A stretch of DNA of 64,000 bases from CAHJXF01 sp038240015 (GCA_038240015.1 JBBSEF010000001.1:1-64000), one strand, 5' to 3'. Shown: positions 25,705-35,363, numbered from the stretch's first letter. The notes: generated from the sequence alone by a model not told the origin. Program-made: numbers and translations.

Positions 25705-26376
25705 ATGCGCGTCGCGCTCCCGCTTCTTTCGAGGCCCTTCGTGGCCGCAGTCGTTCTATCGACGGCAGTTCATGCGGCGATTGCGCTCACGACTCCGGCC
25801 GCAACGCCGTTGAACGACCATCCGGAAGTTCGATCCGCTTCCTCACAGAGCCGTCCACTCCGAGCGGTGCTGGCGCAGAGCTCATCGAAGCTTGATCCGA
25901 TGTTGCAACGGGCGGCCGTCGCTTCGCCACAGCGGTCGGTTTCGTCGCCATCGAAGATCCCTGCCGTCGAACGACTGACCTCGCGATCGAGGGTAGCGGC
26001 CGAACACGGCGTGCGAGGCTTGAACGACGCGCTTGCTGGAATATCCGAGAAAGCAAGTGAGCTCCCTGCGGATGAGCCATCCGATCCCGGTATCAAGCCC
26101 ACGCCGCTGAGCTATCCGATCCTTGTTCTTCCATCGGGCGATGATCCGCATCGCATCGGTCTGGTTCGACTGCTGCTGGTCGTTTCGAGCGAAGGCAAAG
26201 TCGTCAAGGTGATCGTCACGGCGTCGACGATGTCGCAGGACTACATCGACCGCGTGACCAAAAGTTTCGAGGAGATGAGATTCAATCCCGGCTTGTTGCG
26301 TGGCGCTCCGCACCCGGGCTGGTATGAAGTGGTCGTCAATTTTGATTTCGAACCGCAAGGCACAACGTCGCTCTGA
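25705..26376 (+). CDS. TonB C-terminal domain-like periplasmic protein
   Basis: The 223-residue protein has one N-terminal membrane segment (FVAAVVLSTAVHAAIAL), a Ser/Pro/Ala-rich linker of about 110 residues and a C-terminal domain (about 145-220) that resembles TonB-C: GLVRLLLVVSSEGKVVKV, then SMSQDY-like and MRFNPGLLRG. A GTG at 25681 would add 8 residues. No ExbB/ExbD genes are nearby, so classic energy transduction is doubtful; it sits at the end of the pilus operon and may help pilus or outer-membrane assembly. Homology is by pattern only. Confidence 0.62.
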   Translation: MRVALPLLSRPFVAAVVLSTAVHAAIALTTPAATPLNDHPEVRSASSQSRPLRAVLAQSSSKLDPMLQRAAVASPQRSVSSPSKIPAVERLTSRSRVAAEHGVRGLNDALAGISEKASELPADEPSDPGIKPTPLSYPILVLPSGDDPHRIGLVRLLLVVSSEGKVVKVIVTASTMSQDYIDRVTKSFEEMRFNPGLLRGAPHPGWYEVVVNFDFEPQGTTSL

Positions 26377-26407
26377 GACACGACCACTCGAGCTGCATCA
26401 CCGTTCT

Positions 26408-28987
26408 TCAAGGCATTGGCGCCGTGCGCTCACCGAACGCCTTTTTCCTTCGCTCCAGGCGTTCGCTCGCTGCCTGCCTGGCGCTGAACGCGGGCTCGAT
26501 CAAGTCGGGAAGCGGTGACGCCGGCGCCTCGACTCTCGTCGCAAGCGGATTCCTCAGCATCAATCCCAGCATCACGACGAAATAAAACAGGAACGCCACG
26601 CGTGGCACATCGAGCAGGCTGTCGAACGCTCCGACGATCACGAAGCCGACGATAGCGGCCGCGACGTATGGCGCATCGGGGTGCCGTCGTGCGCGACCGA
26701 GCGCTGTGCGAATCAGCGCGCCGCCGACCAGGAGAGTGAACAAGGCGAGGCCCACAACGCCTTGGTCGAACAACAAGTCGAATGCGAGATTCTCGATATG
26801 GAATGGGAGATGGTACTGGTCGCTCGACGAGAACCAGTGTGCCGTTCGATCGGAGAAGTCGCCGTTGGCGAGTGCATCGATTCCGCCGGGTCCGACCAGC
26901 CGCATGCTGCGGATCTCGACGACGCCGCCCGGATTGTCGACCGAGATCGAAAGGAACACCGGCTTGGGCGCGTACCAGGTTGCGCCGCCGATGTCATTGG
27001 TTTGAAGCGGAACGACCAATGTCGTCCACGCTTCCGGGCTCGGACCCAGATTCCTGTTCGCGAGCGCGCAGCCGGCGCTGTAGATCAAATGCTTTTCGCA
27101 AATCTCGATGTGCAACGTGAGAGGCGCAGCGGTGCGTGCCTCGAGCGTCAGCACATACGGTGCATTCGATCGCACTTCGATTCGCTGCGAGACGCGAAAC
27201 AGTTGGCCCGAGCCCAGGTATCTGATGCGAGGAGCGGACAACGATAGAAACGTATCGCCCTTGCGCCTGATCAGGTGGTAGTGGCCGGGCAGGTTCGGGT
27301 CGAAAGACTCGTAGATCGAAGTGGCGGGGTAGCGCCCGAGTCCTTTTCCGAGTAGCCATTGGCCCATGCCTTTGAGGCGCGAGATGCCTTCGACCCAATG
27401 CGCGAACCGCACGTCGAGGTCGCCTCGGCTAGCCGAGAGGCGATCGCCCATGTAGGCCCCGCCGGTAAAGGCGGCGACGGATGCCATGACCAGCGCTGCG
27501 AATCCGATCGTCGTGAGTTGCTCGCGTCGTCGCGCGGGCCAGATCGATCGATTCATCCGAGACGCACTGAAAGCGACGACGACGATCAAGGTGATCACGG
27601 CAACGCTATCGCGCAACGCATCGCGCCCGCCCCACCAGCCCGCGACCACGCATGCCGAGATCGCAAGCCACAGATACGCCGCGATGGCGACCATCGCGGG
27701 CGTCGACCTTCGCGTCTCGGTGGCGTGAATCGTGGCCGCGACAGACGCGAGGCACGCGAGCGCGAAGACCACATAGGGACCCTTGGGCAAGACGTAAGCC
27801 GCTACGGTCCCGACCGCGCCGAGCAGAGCGGCGATCAGCATCGCAAGCAGCCACATGGCGGGACGCGTGCCTCGAATGAACCCATCGACCGGAATCGTCA
27901 ATGCGAGGACTACGAAGACCGCCAGTACGGCGCGATAGCCGCCGCCGCGAAACACGGTGAACCCGCATGCGGCGACCGCGATCGCGAAGACGGCCCCCTT
28001 GGCAAGTGCCGACCACAGCATGCGACGGTCGGTTCGCAGTCGTTGTCGAAACACCAACAGCACCAACAAGAACATCGAGATCGGGACCGCGAGATACACG
28101 CCGCGCGAGTACGTGACGAGGCACGTGTACGCGGCCAGTGCGAGCACGCACGCGCCGCCCACAAAGCGCGACCAATGCACGTGTCGCATCGTCTCGCGGA
28201 TGGCGAACGGAATGGTCAGTGCGAGAAAGTCTTCCAGAGCGGCGCCGCCAACATGCATCTCCCAGAACGACCCGGTTGCCCGATAGTCACCGGAAAAATC
28301 GAGAAGCCCCGTGAACGCGAGCCGCTCTTGTAAAACTGCGAGCGCGCCGAGTCCCAGCGCCGCCGTGATGCCGACGCCAATGCGATCGATGCCGCCGGGT
28401 TTGCGCAATTCGGCAAGCAGGAGCGGCGACATCAGCACGGCCCACGCGAAGCTCTTGAAGATACGCAGGCTGTTCAGCGGGTCGTTGTAGCCCTGGAACC
28501 AGTCGAAGCGAAGCCCGCCCGCGCCGACGATGCCGCGCTCGAGTGCGATCACGGTCGATGCAAGAAAGAGGCCGATCAAGGCGATCGATGCGATCGACAG
28601 CGTGGGTCGATCGCGTGCGCTGCGCGCGCCGGATGCGGGGGGCCGGAGCGCCGCATGTGCGTAGCCGCCCGCGCTCGTCGCGAGGATCAGCAGATCGAAT
28701 TCTTCGAAGGTCAGCCAGCCGGTGCGCGGCGCGAGGCCCACGATCGGCATGAGCGCGAGCATCGCCGGCAACGCGATCGACCAGCGCATGCCCGCGAAGG
28801 CACACCACGCGATGAAGAGCCCGACCATCACCTGAGGCCGTATCGGATAGGCCTGTGCGATGGCCAGGCCGGATACCGCGCAGCCGACCGCGATGCCCAG
28901 CAACGCGGTCCGCAAGACGAGCGAAGGCCGCACGAGCGGGTCGTTGCTGCTCACGCGCGATGCAGCGTCAATGGGTGCGGCAGCCAT
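26408..28987 (-). CDS. O-antigen ligase/polymerase (Wzy/WaaL) superfamily membrane protein
   Basis: The 859-residue protein has about 12 hydrophobic spans over residues 25-500 and 790-850, and one large periplasmic region (about 500-770). Within it HIENLAFDLLFDQG resembles the conserved histidine motif of O-antigen ligases. The loop also contains a beta-rich carbohydrate-binding-like module (near residues 620-735, ending SMRLVGPGGIDAL). Members transfer or polymerise lipid-linked glycans in the inner membrane; one group (PglL/TfpO) glycosylates pilins. The gene is convergent with the pilus operon, which makes a link to pilin glycosylation conceivable but unproven. Confidence 0.78.
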   Translation of the reverse strand: MAAAPIDAASRVSSNDPLVRPSLVLRTALLGIAVGCAVSGLAIAQAYPIRPQVMVGLFIAWCAFAGMRWSIALPAMLALMPIVGLAPRTGWLTFEEFDLLILATSAGGYAHAALRPPASGARSARDRPTLSIASIALIGLFLASTVIALERGIVGAGGLRFDWFQGYNDPLNSLRIFKSFAWAVLMSPLLLAELRKPGGIDRIGVGITAALGLGALAVLQERLAFTGLLDFSGDYRATGSFWEMHVGGAALEDFLALTIPFAIRETMRHVHWSRFVGGACVLALAAYTCLVTYSRGVYLAVPISMFLLVLLVFRQRLRTDRRMLWSALAKGAVFAIAVAACGFTVFRGGGYRAVLAVFVVLALTIPVDGFIRGTRPAMWLLAMLIAALLGAVGTVAAYVLPKGPYVVFALACLASVAATIHATETRRSTPAMVAIAAYLWLAISACVVAGWWGGRDALRDSVAVITLIVVVAFSASRMNRSIWPARRREQLTTIGFAALVMASVAAFTGGAYMGDRLSASRGDLDVRFAHWVEGISRLKGMGQWLLGKGLGRYPATSIYESFDPNLPGHYHLIRRKGDTFLSLSAPRIRYLGSGQLFRVSQRIEVRSNAPYVLTLEARTAAPLTLHIEICEKHLIYSAGCALANRNLGPSPEAWTTLVVPLQTNDIGGATWYAPKPVFLSISVDNPGGVVEIRSMRLVGPGGIDALANGDFSDRTAHWFSSSDQYHLPFHIENLAFDLLFDQGVVGLALFTLLVGGALIRTALGRARRHPDAPYVAAAIVGFVIVGAFDSLLDVPRVAFLFYFVVMLGLMLRNPLATRVEAPASPLPDLIEPAFSARQAASERLERRKKAFGERTAPMP

Positions 28988-29109
28988 GGACTGCGAGCTT
29001 ATTCGAGAAGCACGGATCGAACCAGCGACTCGGGTGCCTCGCCTCGCTCCCGCGAAGCCGCGTTCGCATCTGCGCTAAGCTTTCATCCATTGCCTGACGG
29101 AGGACCCCC

Positions 29110-30594
29110 ATGCTTCAACGCGTCGAACAACGTGTGCCCTTGAAGGACCCCGAACTACTGAAGACCGCCGGCTACATCGATGGACTCTGGGTCGATGTCG
29201 ACGCGGGGGATCGATTCGCGGTCGATGACCCGGCGACCGGGAGCATCATCGCGCACGTCGCCAACCTCGGACCGGCCGATGCTACCGGCGCGATCGCCGC
29301 GGCAGAGAGGGCGTTTCCGCTCTGGGCGAAGAAGACCGCGAAGGAACGCGCGGCAGTGATGCGCAAGTGGTTCGACCTGATGCTCGCCAATCAGGACGAC
29401 CTCGCCGCGTTGATGACCGCAGAGCAGGGCAAGCCGATGGCCGAGGCCCGCGGCGAAGTGATCTACGGCGCATCGTTCATCGAATGGTTCGCCGAAGAGG
29501 CCAAGCGCGTCGCCGGCGAGACGCTCGCTTCGCCCGACCCGACCAAACGCATCTTCGTGCTGCGCCAGCCGGTTGGCGTGTGCGCGGCGATCACGCCCTG
29601 GAATTTTCCGATGGCGATGATCACGCGCAAGGTCGCACCGGCGATCGCGGCCGGCTGCGCGATCGTCGTCAAGCCGGCCGAGCAGACGCCGTTGACCGCA
29701 CTCGCGTTGGCGGAACTGGCGCATCGCGCCGGCTTTCCGCCGGGCGTGTTCAACGTCCTGCCGTGCGACAGCGAACGATCGATCGCGGTCGGCAAGGTGT
29801 TGTGCGAAAGCCCTATCGTGCGCAAGCTGTCGTTCACCGGATCGACCCAGGTCGGCCGCATCCTGATGGCGCAATGCGCGCCGACCATCAAGAAGCTGTC
29901 GCTGGAATTGGGCGGCAACGCACCCTTCATCGTGTTCGACGACGCCGACGTGGAGGCCGCGGTCGAAGGCGCGATCGCATCGAAGTATCGCAATACCGGC
30001 CAGACCTGTGTATGCACCAATCGCTTCTATGTGCAGGACGCCATCTACGATCGCTTCGTCGGCAAGCTTGCCGAGAAGAGCCGTTCATTGAAGGTTGGCG
30101 TGGGCACCGAAGAGGGCGTGCAGCAAGGGCCGTTGATCGACGATGCGGCCTTGAAGAAAGTCGAAGAGCACGTCGCCGATGCAAGAGCCAACGGCGCGAA
30201 GGTGATCGCGGGCGGAGAGCGGCACGAGAAGGGTGGGCGCTTCTATCAACCTACCGTGCTGGCCAACGTCACGCCGCGAATGAAAGTCGCGAGCGAAGAA
30301 ACCTTCGGACCGGTTGCCGCCGTGTTCCGCTTCACCGATGAAGCCGATGCGATCGCGCAAGCCAACAGCACCGAGTTCGGACTCGCCGCTTATTTTTACA
30401 GCCGCGACATCCATCGCGTGTGGCGTGTCGCGGAAGCGCTCGAGACCGGCATGGTCGGCGTCAACACCGGCATCATGTCGAATGAGGTCGCGCCATTCGG
30501 CGGTGTCAAGCAATCCGGACTCGGACGAGAAGGGTCCGTGCACGGCATCGATGAATATCTGGAAATGAAGTACGTCTGTATCGGCGGCTTCTGA
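29110..30594 (+). CDS. gabD: NADP-dependent succinate-semialdehyde dehydrogenase
   Basis: The 494-residue aldehyde dehydrogenase has ITPWNFPMAMITRKVAPA, the NADP loop FTGSTQVGR, the general base in LELGGNAPFIVFD and the catalytic cysteine C300 in GQTCVCTNRF (C302 nearby, the redox-switch cysteine seen in GabD). It oxidises succinate semialdehyde to succinate; glutarate semialdehyde is also used by close relatives. GGAGGA precedes the ATG. It stands alone with no gabT, so the source of substrate here is unknown. Confidence 0.9.
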   Translation: MLQRVEQRVPLKDPELLKTAGYIDGLWVDVDAGDRFAVDDPATGSIIAHVANLGPADATGAIAAAERAFPLWAKKTAKERAAVMRKWFDLMLANQDDLAALMTAEQGKPMAEARGEVIYGASFIEWFAEEAKRVAGETLASPDPTKRIFVLRQPVGVCAAITPWNFPMAMITRKVAPAIAAGCAIVVKPAEQTPLTALALAELAHRAGFPPGVFNVLPCDSERSIAVGKVLCESPIVRKLSFTGSTQVGRILMAQCAPTIKKLSLELGGNAPFIVFDDADVEAAVEGAIASKYRNTGQTCVCTNRFYVQDAIYDRFVGKLAEKSRSLKVGVGTEEGVQQGPLIDDAALKKVEEHVADARANGAKVIAGGERHEKGGRFYQPTVLANVTPRMKVASEETFGPVAAVFRFTDEADAIAQANSTEFGLAAYFYSRDIHRVWRVAEALETGMVGVNTGIMSNEVAPFGGVKQSGLGREGSVHGIDEYLEMKYVCIGGF

Positions 30595-30630
30595 CCGACG
30601 CGAAGGGCCTCGGCGTCGCCAGGCGTTTCG

Positions 30631-30704
30631 TGGAGCGGGTGACGAGAATCGAACTCGCGTATGCAGCTTGGGAAGCTGCCGTTCTGCCATTGAACTACAC
30701 CCGC
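30631..30704 (-). tRNA. tRNA-Gly (CCC anticodon)
   Basis: The minus strand reads GCGGGTG...CACCCGC with a matching acceptor stem, D-arm, an anticodon stem GCAGC/GCTGC around loop TTCCCAA (anticodon CCC) and a T-arm containing GTTCGATTC. The CCA end is encoded (30631-30633). It lies between gabD and the phospholipase-D-like gene. Confidence 0.95.
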
Positions 30705-30757
30705 GAGCGCGAATTGTAGTTCAAGGTTTTTTTCGTCGAGGCATCCGGTGCGGAACG

Positions 30758-32455
30758 CTACAGCATCTGCTCGGGTGCGAACGGCGCAAGCATGCGCAGC
30801 GTGAATTTCAGTAGCTCGCTCGCATCGGGTTCACGGTCGAACACCTGCTCGACGCCATCGTTCCTGGTGACCCACTGCAGATGACCGTCGGGCGCGAGCC
30901 GCACCTTGTAGCGGCTTTCGTCGCCGCGCTCGCGCAGACGGTCCAGCACATCGGCGACCAACGGGTCGCTCTCGATGCGCAATCCCATCTCGGTGTTCTC
31001 CAGAGCAGAACGCTGGTCCACGTTGAACGATCCGATGAACAACCGATGACGATCGACCAGCAGCACCTTGGCGTGCAGGCTCGCTTTCGATGAACCGACC
31101 ACGCCGAGGCGCGCGCCTTCCGATCCGGGTTGCGGGCGCAGCTCGAAGATTTCCACGCCGAGTTTCAGCAAGGGTTCGCGATAGCGCGAGTACCCGATGT
31201 GCACCACCGCCGCGTCGGTGGCCGCGAGCGAATTGGTGAGCAAGCGGACCTTGACGCCGCGCGCGACCAGTTCACTGATCACGTCCATGCCCTGCTGACC
31301 GGGAACGAAATACGGCGACACGATGATGAGTTCGGTCTGCGCGCTTCTTGCAATCGCGATCACATCGGTGGCAATGGTCGCGCCGGTTGACGTACCTGCT
31401 GCCGTACCTGATCCCGGACCTGCCCCTACCCCTGCCCGCGAGGTCTCAGGTGCGGTGCTGTCGACCTTGGTCGGCTTGTCGACGATCACTTCCGCGGGCG
31501 CGAGCTTCAATGCGAGTCGGCCCGCATCGATTTCCCGTTGGAACGCGACGCCCTGTTGGCGCGCTTCTTCGGTGGTCTTCTGCACCGGATCGTTGGGATC
31601 CGAAAGAGCGCGCTGATCGACCGTGTCGCGCGGCTGCCCCGCGTTCTTGACGAGCGTCTCGATCGGATAGGCATAGCTGCTGTTCCAGTATCGATCGAAG
31701 CTCGCCGACAAATCCTTCACCGCCGCGCCCGCGACCAGCATGTCGAGGTCGAGGAAGTTGGTCTTGTCCGAACGCATGTAGTACGCGGCGCCCACGTTGC
31801 GGCCGCCCGTGACCGCGAATGCGCCGTCGGCCACGAACAGCTTGTTGTGCATGCGGTGATTGATGCGACCGATGTCGGTGATCGATGCCGCAAGCCGCGT
31901 GACCAGCCACTGCCTTCCGATGCCGAAGGGGTTGAAGACGCGGACCTCGATGTTGGGATGCGCGGAATACCAGGCGATCCTGTCGTCCTTGCCGGTCGTG
32001 TAGAGATCGTCGATCAACAGGCGCACGCGCACGCCGCGATCGGCGGCCACGCGCGCGGCGCGCAGCAGCGCGCGCGAGTAGGCATCGTCTTCGATGATGT
32101 AGTACTGCAGGTCGAGCGAGCGTTGCGCATTTTCGATCAGCGTGAACAGCGACGAGAAGGCCTCTTCGCCATCGCCGATCAACCTGAAGCCGGAGCTGCT
32201 CGCCGCGGTCGCGGAAGACGAAGCCGGCGAAGCCGATGGAGCAGACGCGTTGGCAATCGAACCCAGTTTCGTGTCGCCGACGTTGGGGATGGACATCGAT
32301 GGCGTGCGATCGATATTCTTCGGCAAGGTCGAACATGCCGACAGGGCCGCGACACAGGCCGCCCCGCCGAACAGCGCCGCAAGCCGGCGAATGGTTGTCG
32401 GACGACGCGACGCGCCGTTCGGCTTGATGGTGCGGAGGTATGCTGCGGCGGTCAT
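30758..32455 (-). CDS. Phospholipase D-family lipoprotein, cardiolipin synthase-like (ClsC type)
   Basis: The 565-residue protein has a lipobox (VAALSAC, C41) after a basic N-terminus, then two HKD motifs: HNKLFVADGAFAVTGGRN in the first half and HAKVLLVDRHRLFIGSFN in the second. This two-HKD layout makes cardiolipin from phosphatidyl donors or exchanges head groups. A low-complexity Ser/Ala stretch follows the lipobox and a Gly/Ala/Thr stretch separates the two catalytic halves. No ymdB-like partner is adjacent. The predicted membrane anchor differs from typical cytosolic ClsC. Confidence 0.85.
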   Translation of the reverse strand: MTAAAYLRTIKPNGASRRPTTIRRLAALFGGAACVAALSACSTLPKNIDRTPSMSIPNVGDTKLGSIANASAPSASPASSSATAASSSGFRLIGDGEEAFSSLFTLIENAQRSLDLQYYIIEDDAYSRALLRAARVAADRGVRVRLLIDDLYTTGKDDRIAWYSAHPNIEVRVFNPFGIGRQWLVTRLAASITDIGRINHRMHNKLFVADGAFAVTGGRNVGAAYYMRSDKTNFLDLDMLVAGAAVKDLSASFDRYWNSSYAYPIETLVKNAGQPRDTVDQRALSDPNDPVQKTTEEARQQGVAFQREIDAGRLALKLAPAEVIVDKPTKVDSTAPETSRAGVGAGPGSGTAAGTSTGATIATDVIAIARSAQTELIIVSPYFVPGQQGMDVISELVARGVKVRLLTNSLAATDAAVVHIGYSRYREPLLKLGVEIFELRPQPGSEGARLGVVGSSKASLHAKVLLVDRHRLFIGSFNVDQRSALENTEMGLRIESDPLVADVLDRLRERGDESRYKVRLAPDGHLQWVTRNDGVEQVFDREPDASELLKFTLRMLAPFAPEQML

Positions 32456-32694
32456 TGGACAGGTTCAGGCGAAGGGATCGGAAGCCGAGGGGTCGGAAGC
32501 GGCATGTAGTAGCACAACGCTTCGCGGGTCACGATGGCCGACAAACATTGCATGACAAACCGAAAGCGCCGTAGATCGGTCACAATATCGGCCGTAGACG
32601 ACCTCTTCGACATCGTGCGGCGATTCTTTAGATCGGGTTTCTGCACGACCGGTTTCCAAGGTCCCGTCGGACCCCTGCATGTGAAGGAGCATCT

Positions 32695-33531
32695 ATGCAG
32701 TCATCCGCCGCAAATCAATTGCCCTGGCGGCTCGAGGACATTCCGCTGGACGACATCGACTTCGCGCGCATTCGCGGTCGCGAGGACATGTTGTTCATCC
32801 TCGCGGCTTCCTCGTTCGTCGAATTCGCTTCCGATACCTATGCGGGCAACCTCGCCGATTATTTTCGCGACGATCCCGAGATTTCCGACTGGCTGTCGCA
32901 ACGCTGGGAGAAGGAAGAGCTGCAACACGGCCGCGCGCTGCGTGCCTACGTAGAAAAGGTCTGGCCAACGTTCGATTGGGAGGCGGCTTACTCGCGCTTC
33001 TTCGCCGAATACTCGTTGACCTGCGGAGTCGAAGGGTACGAGCCCACGCACGCGCTGGAAATGGCGGCACGCTGCGTGGTCGAGACCGGCACATCGACGG
33101 TCTATCGCGCGATTCGCGAGCTCGCCGACGAGCCCATCCTGATTCGATTGATCGAACACATTCGAAGCGACGAGGTCAGGCACTACAAGCATTTCCTCAG
33201 ATACTTCGACCGCTACGATGCGCACGAGAAGAACGGCCGGATGCGCGTCTTCAGTTCGTTGAAGCGTCGGCTGGTCGAGGCGCGCCACAGCGACGCGGAG
33301 ATCGGCCTTTGGCATTCGTTCGTCACGGCTCATCCGGACGAGAAGCGCGATGGCGCGCGCTTCGCGCAAACGCAGAGTCGCATTGCGCGCATGGTCCGCA
33401 AGCACTACCCGGCCAATCAGGCGCTCAAGATGATGATGAAGCCGCTGCGTCTGCCCAACTTCCTGTCGGCGATGATTCAGCCGATGGTCACTCCGGTGGC
33501 GCTGCTGGTGCGGCAGGTGCTGTTGCGTTGA
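32695..33531 (+). CDS. Ferritin-like di-iron family protein
   Basis: The 278-residue protein is mostly helical and carries two carboxylate/histidine motifs spaced like a di-iron four-helix bundle: EKEELQHGRALRAY (about 64-77) and RSDEVRHYKHFLRY (about 158-171), with further glutamates in VEFAS and VVETG. AAGGAGC precedes the ATG. The C-terminal part is basic with a hydrophobic end (about 255-275) that may touch the membrane. Such proteins oxidise or hydroxylate lipids or simply bind iron; no substrate can be named. It is followed 47 bases later by thiS. Confidence 0.72.
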   Translation: MQSSAANQLPWRLEDIPLDDIDFARIRGREDMLFILAASSFVEFASDTYAGNLADYFRDDPEISDWLSQRWEKEELQHGRALRAYVEKVWPTFDWEAAYSRFFAEYSLTCGVEGYEPTHALEMAARCVVETGTSTVYRAIRELADEPILIRLIEHIRSDEVRHYKHFLRYFDRYDAHEKNGRMRVFSSLKRRLVEARHSDAEIGLWHSFVTAHPDEKRDGARFAQTQSRIARMVRKHYPANQALKMMMKPLRLPNFLSAMIQPMVTPVALLVRQVLLR

Positions 33532-33578
33532 TGTCCGCGTCCGCTCGCGATGTACGGGTCGCGTCTTCGCAGGAGTCG

Positions 33579-33782
33579 ATGATCTCGATCACGGTCAACG
33601 GCGAGCCCGCGCGCATCGCGGCGTCCTGCACGATTGCGGACTTGCTCGCTGGTCGTGCGTTGATCGGAAAGCGCGTTGCGGTCGAGCGCAATGGAGCGAT
33701 CGTGCCGCGCAGCAGACACGCAGAAACCGAACTCGTGGATGCGGACCGGCTCGAGATCGTGGTCGCAGTCGGTGGAGGCTGA
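33579..33782 (+). CDS. thiS: Sulfur carrier protein ThiS
   Basis: The 67-residue ubiquitin-like protein ends in VGGG, the GG tail that is thiocarboxylated and feeds sulfur to ThiG for the thiazole of thiamine. The start ATG 33579 follows GCAGGAG; the same frame is open upstream but that part overlaps the ferritin-like gene. It is immediately followed by thiG. Confidence 0.93.
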   Translation: MISITVNGEPARIAASCTIADLLAGRALIGKRVAVERNGAIVPRSRHAETELVDADRLEIVVAVGGG

Positions 33783-33783
33783 G

Positions 33784-34671
33784 ATGAATCGTATCGATGT
33801 CGTGCTGTCGGATGCGGTCGAGCGCGATGGCGCGGCAGGACCCGGCGCCTCGAACTCGAGCGTGAATGACGACGATGCGTTCCGGGTCGGCAAGCACACG
33901 TTTGCCTCGCGCCTGTTGCTCGGCACCGGCAAGTATCGCGACTTCGATCAGACGCGCGAAGCGGTCGAAGCGAGCGGAGCCCAGATCATCACGGTCGCGA
34001 TCCGTCGAACCAACATCGGCCAGGACGAGAACGCGCCCAGCCTGCTCGACGCATTGCCGCCGTCGCGCTACACGATCCTTCCCAACACCGCCGGCTGCTA
34101 CAACGCCGAAGATGCGGTGCGCACCTTGCGGCTCGCGCGCGAATTGCTTTCTAGCGACGACCTCGATCACACGCTGGTCAAACTCGAAGTGCTCGGCGAC
34201 CCGCATACGCTCTATCCCAACATGCCCGAGACCTTGAAGGCCGCCGAAGTGCTGGTGCGCGAAGGCTTCGAGGTGATGGTCTATTGCAACGACGATCCGA
34301 TCCAGGCCAGGGTGCTTGAAGAGATCGGCTGCGTGGCCGTGATGCCGCTCGCGTCGCTGATCGGGTCGGGCATGGGGATACTCAATTGCTGGAACCTGCA
34401 GTTGATCCTCGACAAGGCCACGGTGCCGGTGGTCGTCGATGCCGGCGTCGGCACGGCATCGGACGCGGCCATCGCGATGGAGATGGGTTGTGCGGCCGTG
34501 ATGACGAACACGGCGGTATCGGCCGCACGCCATCCGGTGTTGATGGCCGCCGCGATGAAGCGTGCGGTGGAGGCAGGGCGCATGGCGTATCGCGCAGGGC
34601 GCATGCCCAAGAAGTTGTATTCGGCCACGCCGTCGTCGCCGATCACTGGCGTGATCGGGTCGAAGGCTTGA
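33784..34671 (+). CDS. thiG: Thiazole synthase ThiG
   Basis: The 295-residue TIM-barrel enzyme forms the thiazole phosphate from deoxyxylulose phosphate, dehydroglycine and ThiS thiocarboxylate. Diagnostic are RLLLGTGKYRDF, the Schiff-base lysine in LVKLEVLGD and PVVVDAGVGTASDAA. The first 35 residues form a polar extension absent from shorter ThiG proteins. It starts two bases after thiS and its stop overlaps the trmB start. Confidence 0.94.
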   Translation: MNRIDVVLSDAVERDGAAGPGASNSSVNDDDAFRVGKHTFASRLLLGTGKYRDFDQTREAVEASGAQIITVAIRRTNIGQDENAPSLLDALPPSRYTILPNTAGCYNAEDAVRTLRLARELLSSDDLDHTLVKLEVLGDPHTLYPNMPETLKAAEVLVREGFEVMVYCNDDPIQARVLEEIGCVAVMPLASLIGSGMGILNCWNLQLILDKATVPVVVDAGVGTASDAAIAMEMGCAAVMTNTAVSAARHPVLMAAAMKRAVEAGRMAYRAGRMPKKLYSATPSSPITGVIGSKA

Positions 34672-35363
34672 CCCCGGCTGCCCGGCCGCATCGACGCATA
34701 CGCAGCTTCGTCACGCGCGCGGGTCGCATATCGCCCGCGCAACAGCGCGCGATCGATGCGCTCGGTCCGCGGTTCATGGTTCCGCTCGCAACGCGAACGC
34801 TGAACTTCGAAGAGGTCTTCGGGCGCAAGGCTCCCGTGGTACTCGAGATCGGATTCGGCATGGGCGCCGCGACCGCGCTGATCGCGGCCGCACGACGCGA
34901 CGTCGACTTCATCGGTGTCGAGGTGCATGGGCCGGGCATCGGCGCGCTGCTGAAGCTGATGGGAGAAGGCGAGCTCACCAACCTGCGCATCGTCGAGCAC
35001 GATGCGGTCGACGTCGTCGAACACATGATCGCGCCCGAGTCGCTCGCAGGCGTGCATATCTTTTTCCCCGACCCGTGGCCGAAGGCGCGGCATCACAAGC
35101 GTCGCCTGATACAGGCGGCGTTGGTGGGCTTGCTCGCGAGTCGCGTCGCGCAAGGAGGTTATGTGCATTGTGCGACCGACTGGGAAGAATATGCGGAGCA
35201 GATGCTCGAGGTGCTGAGCGGTGAAGCGTCCCTCGTCAACGCGAACGCGACAGGCTTCTCCACCGCAAGCAATTCGATCGCGTCGCGGCCGGTGACCAAG
35301 TTCGAGACACGCGGCAAGCGCCTCGGCCACGGCGTGTGGGACGTTGTGTTCATCAAGCGGTAA
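34668..35363 (+). CDS. trmB: tRNA (guanine-N7-)-methyltransferase TrmB
   Basis: The 231-residue SAM enzyme methylates G46 in the variable loop of tRNA. It has RSFVTRAGR near the N-terminus, the SAM loop LEIGFGMGAAT, the motif FFPDPWPKARHHKRRL and DWEEYAEQML. No ATG is available before the conserved N-terminus; TTG 34668, overlapping the thiG stop as TTGA, is the only reasonable start, implying coupling to thiG. Its 3' end overlaps the convergent SRPBCC gene by 11 bases. Confidence 0.92.
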   Translation: MTPAARPHRRIRSFVTRAGRISPAQQRAIDALGPRFMVPLATRTLNFEEVFGRKAPVVLEIGFGMGAATALIAAARRDVDFIGVEVHGPGIGALLKLMGEGELTNLRIVEHDAVDVVEHMIAPESLAGVHIFFPDPWPKARHHKRRLIQAALVGLLASRVAQGGYVHCATDWEEYAEQMLEVLSGEASLVNANATGFSTASNSIASRPVTKFETRGKRLGHGVWDVVFIKR

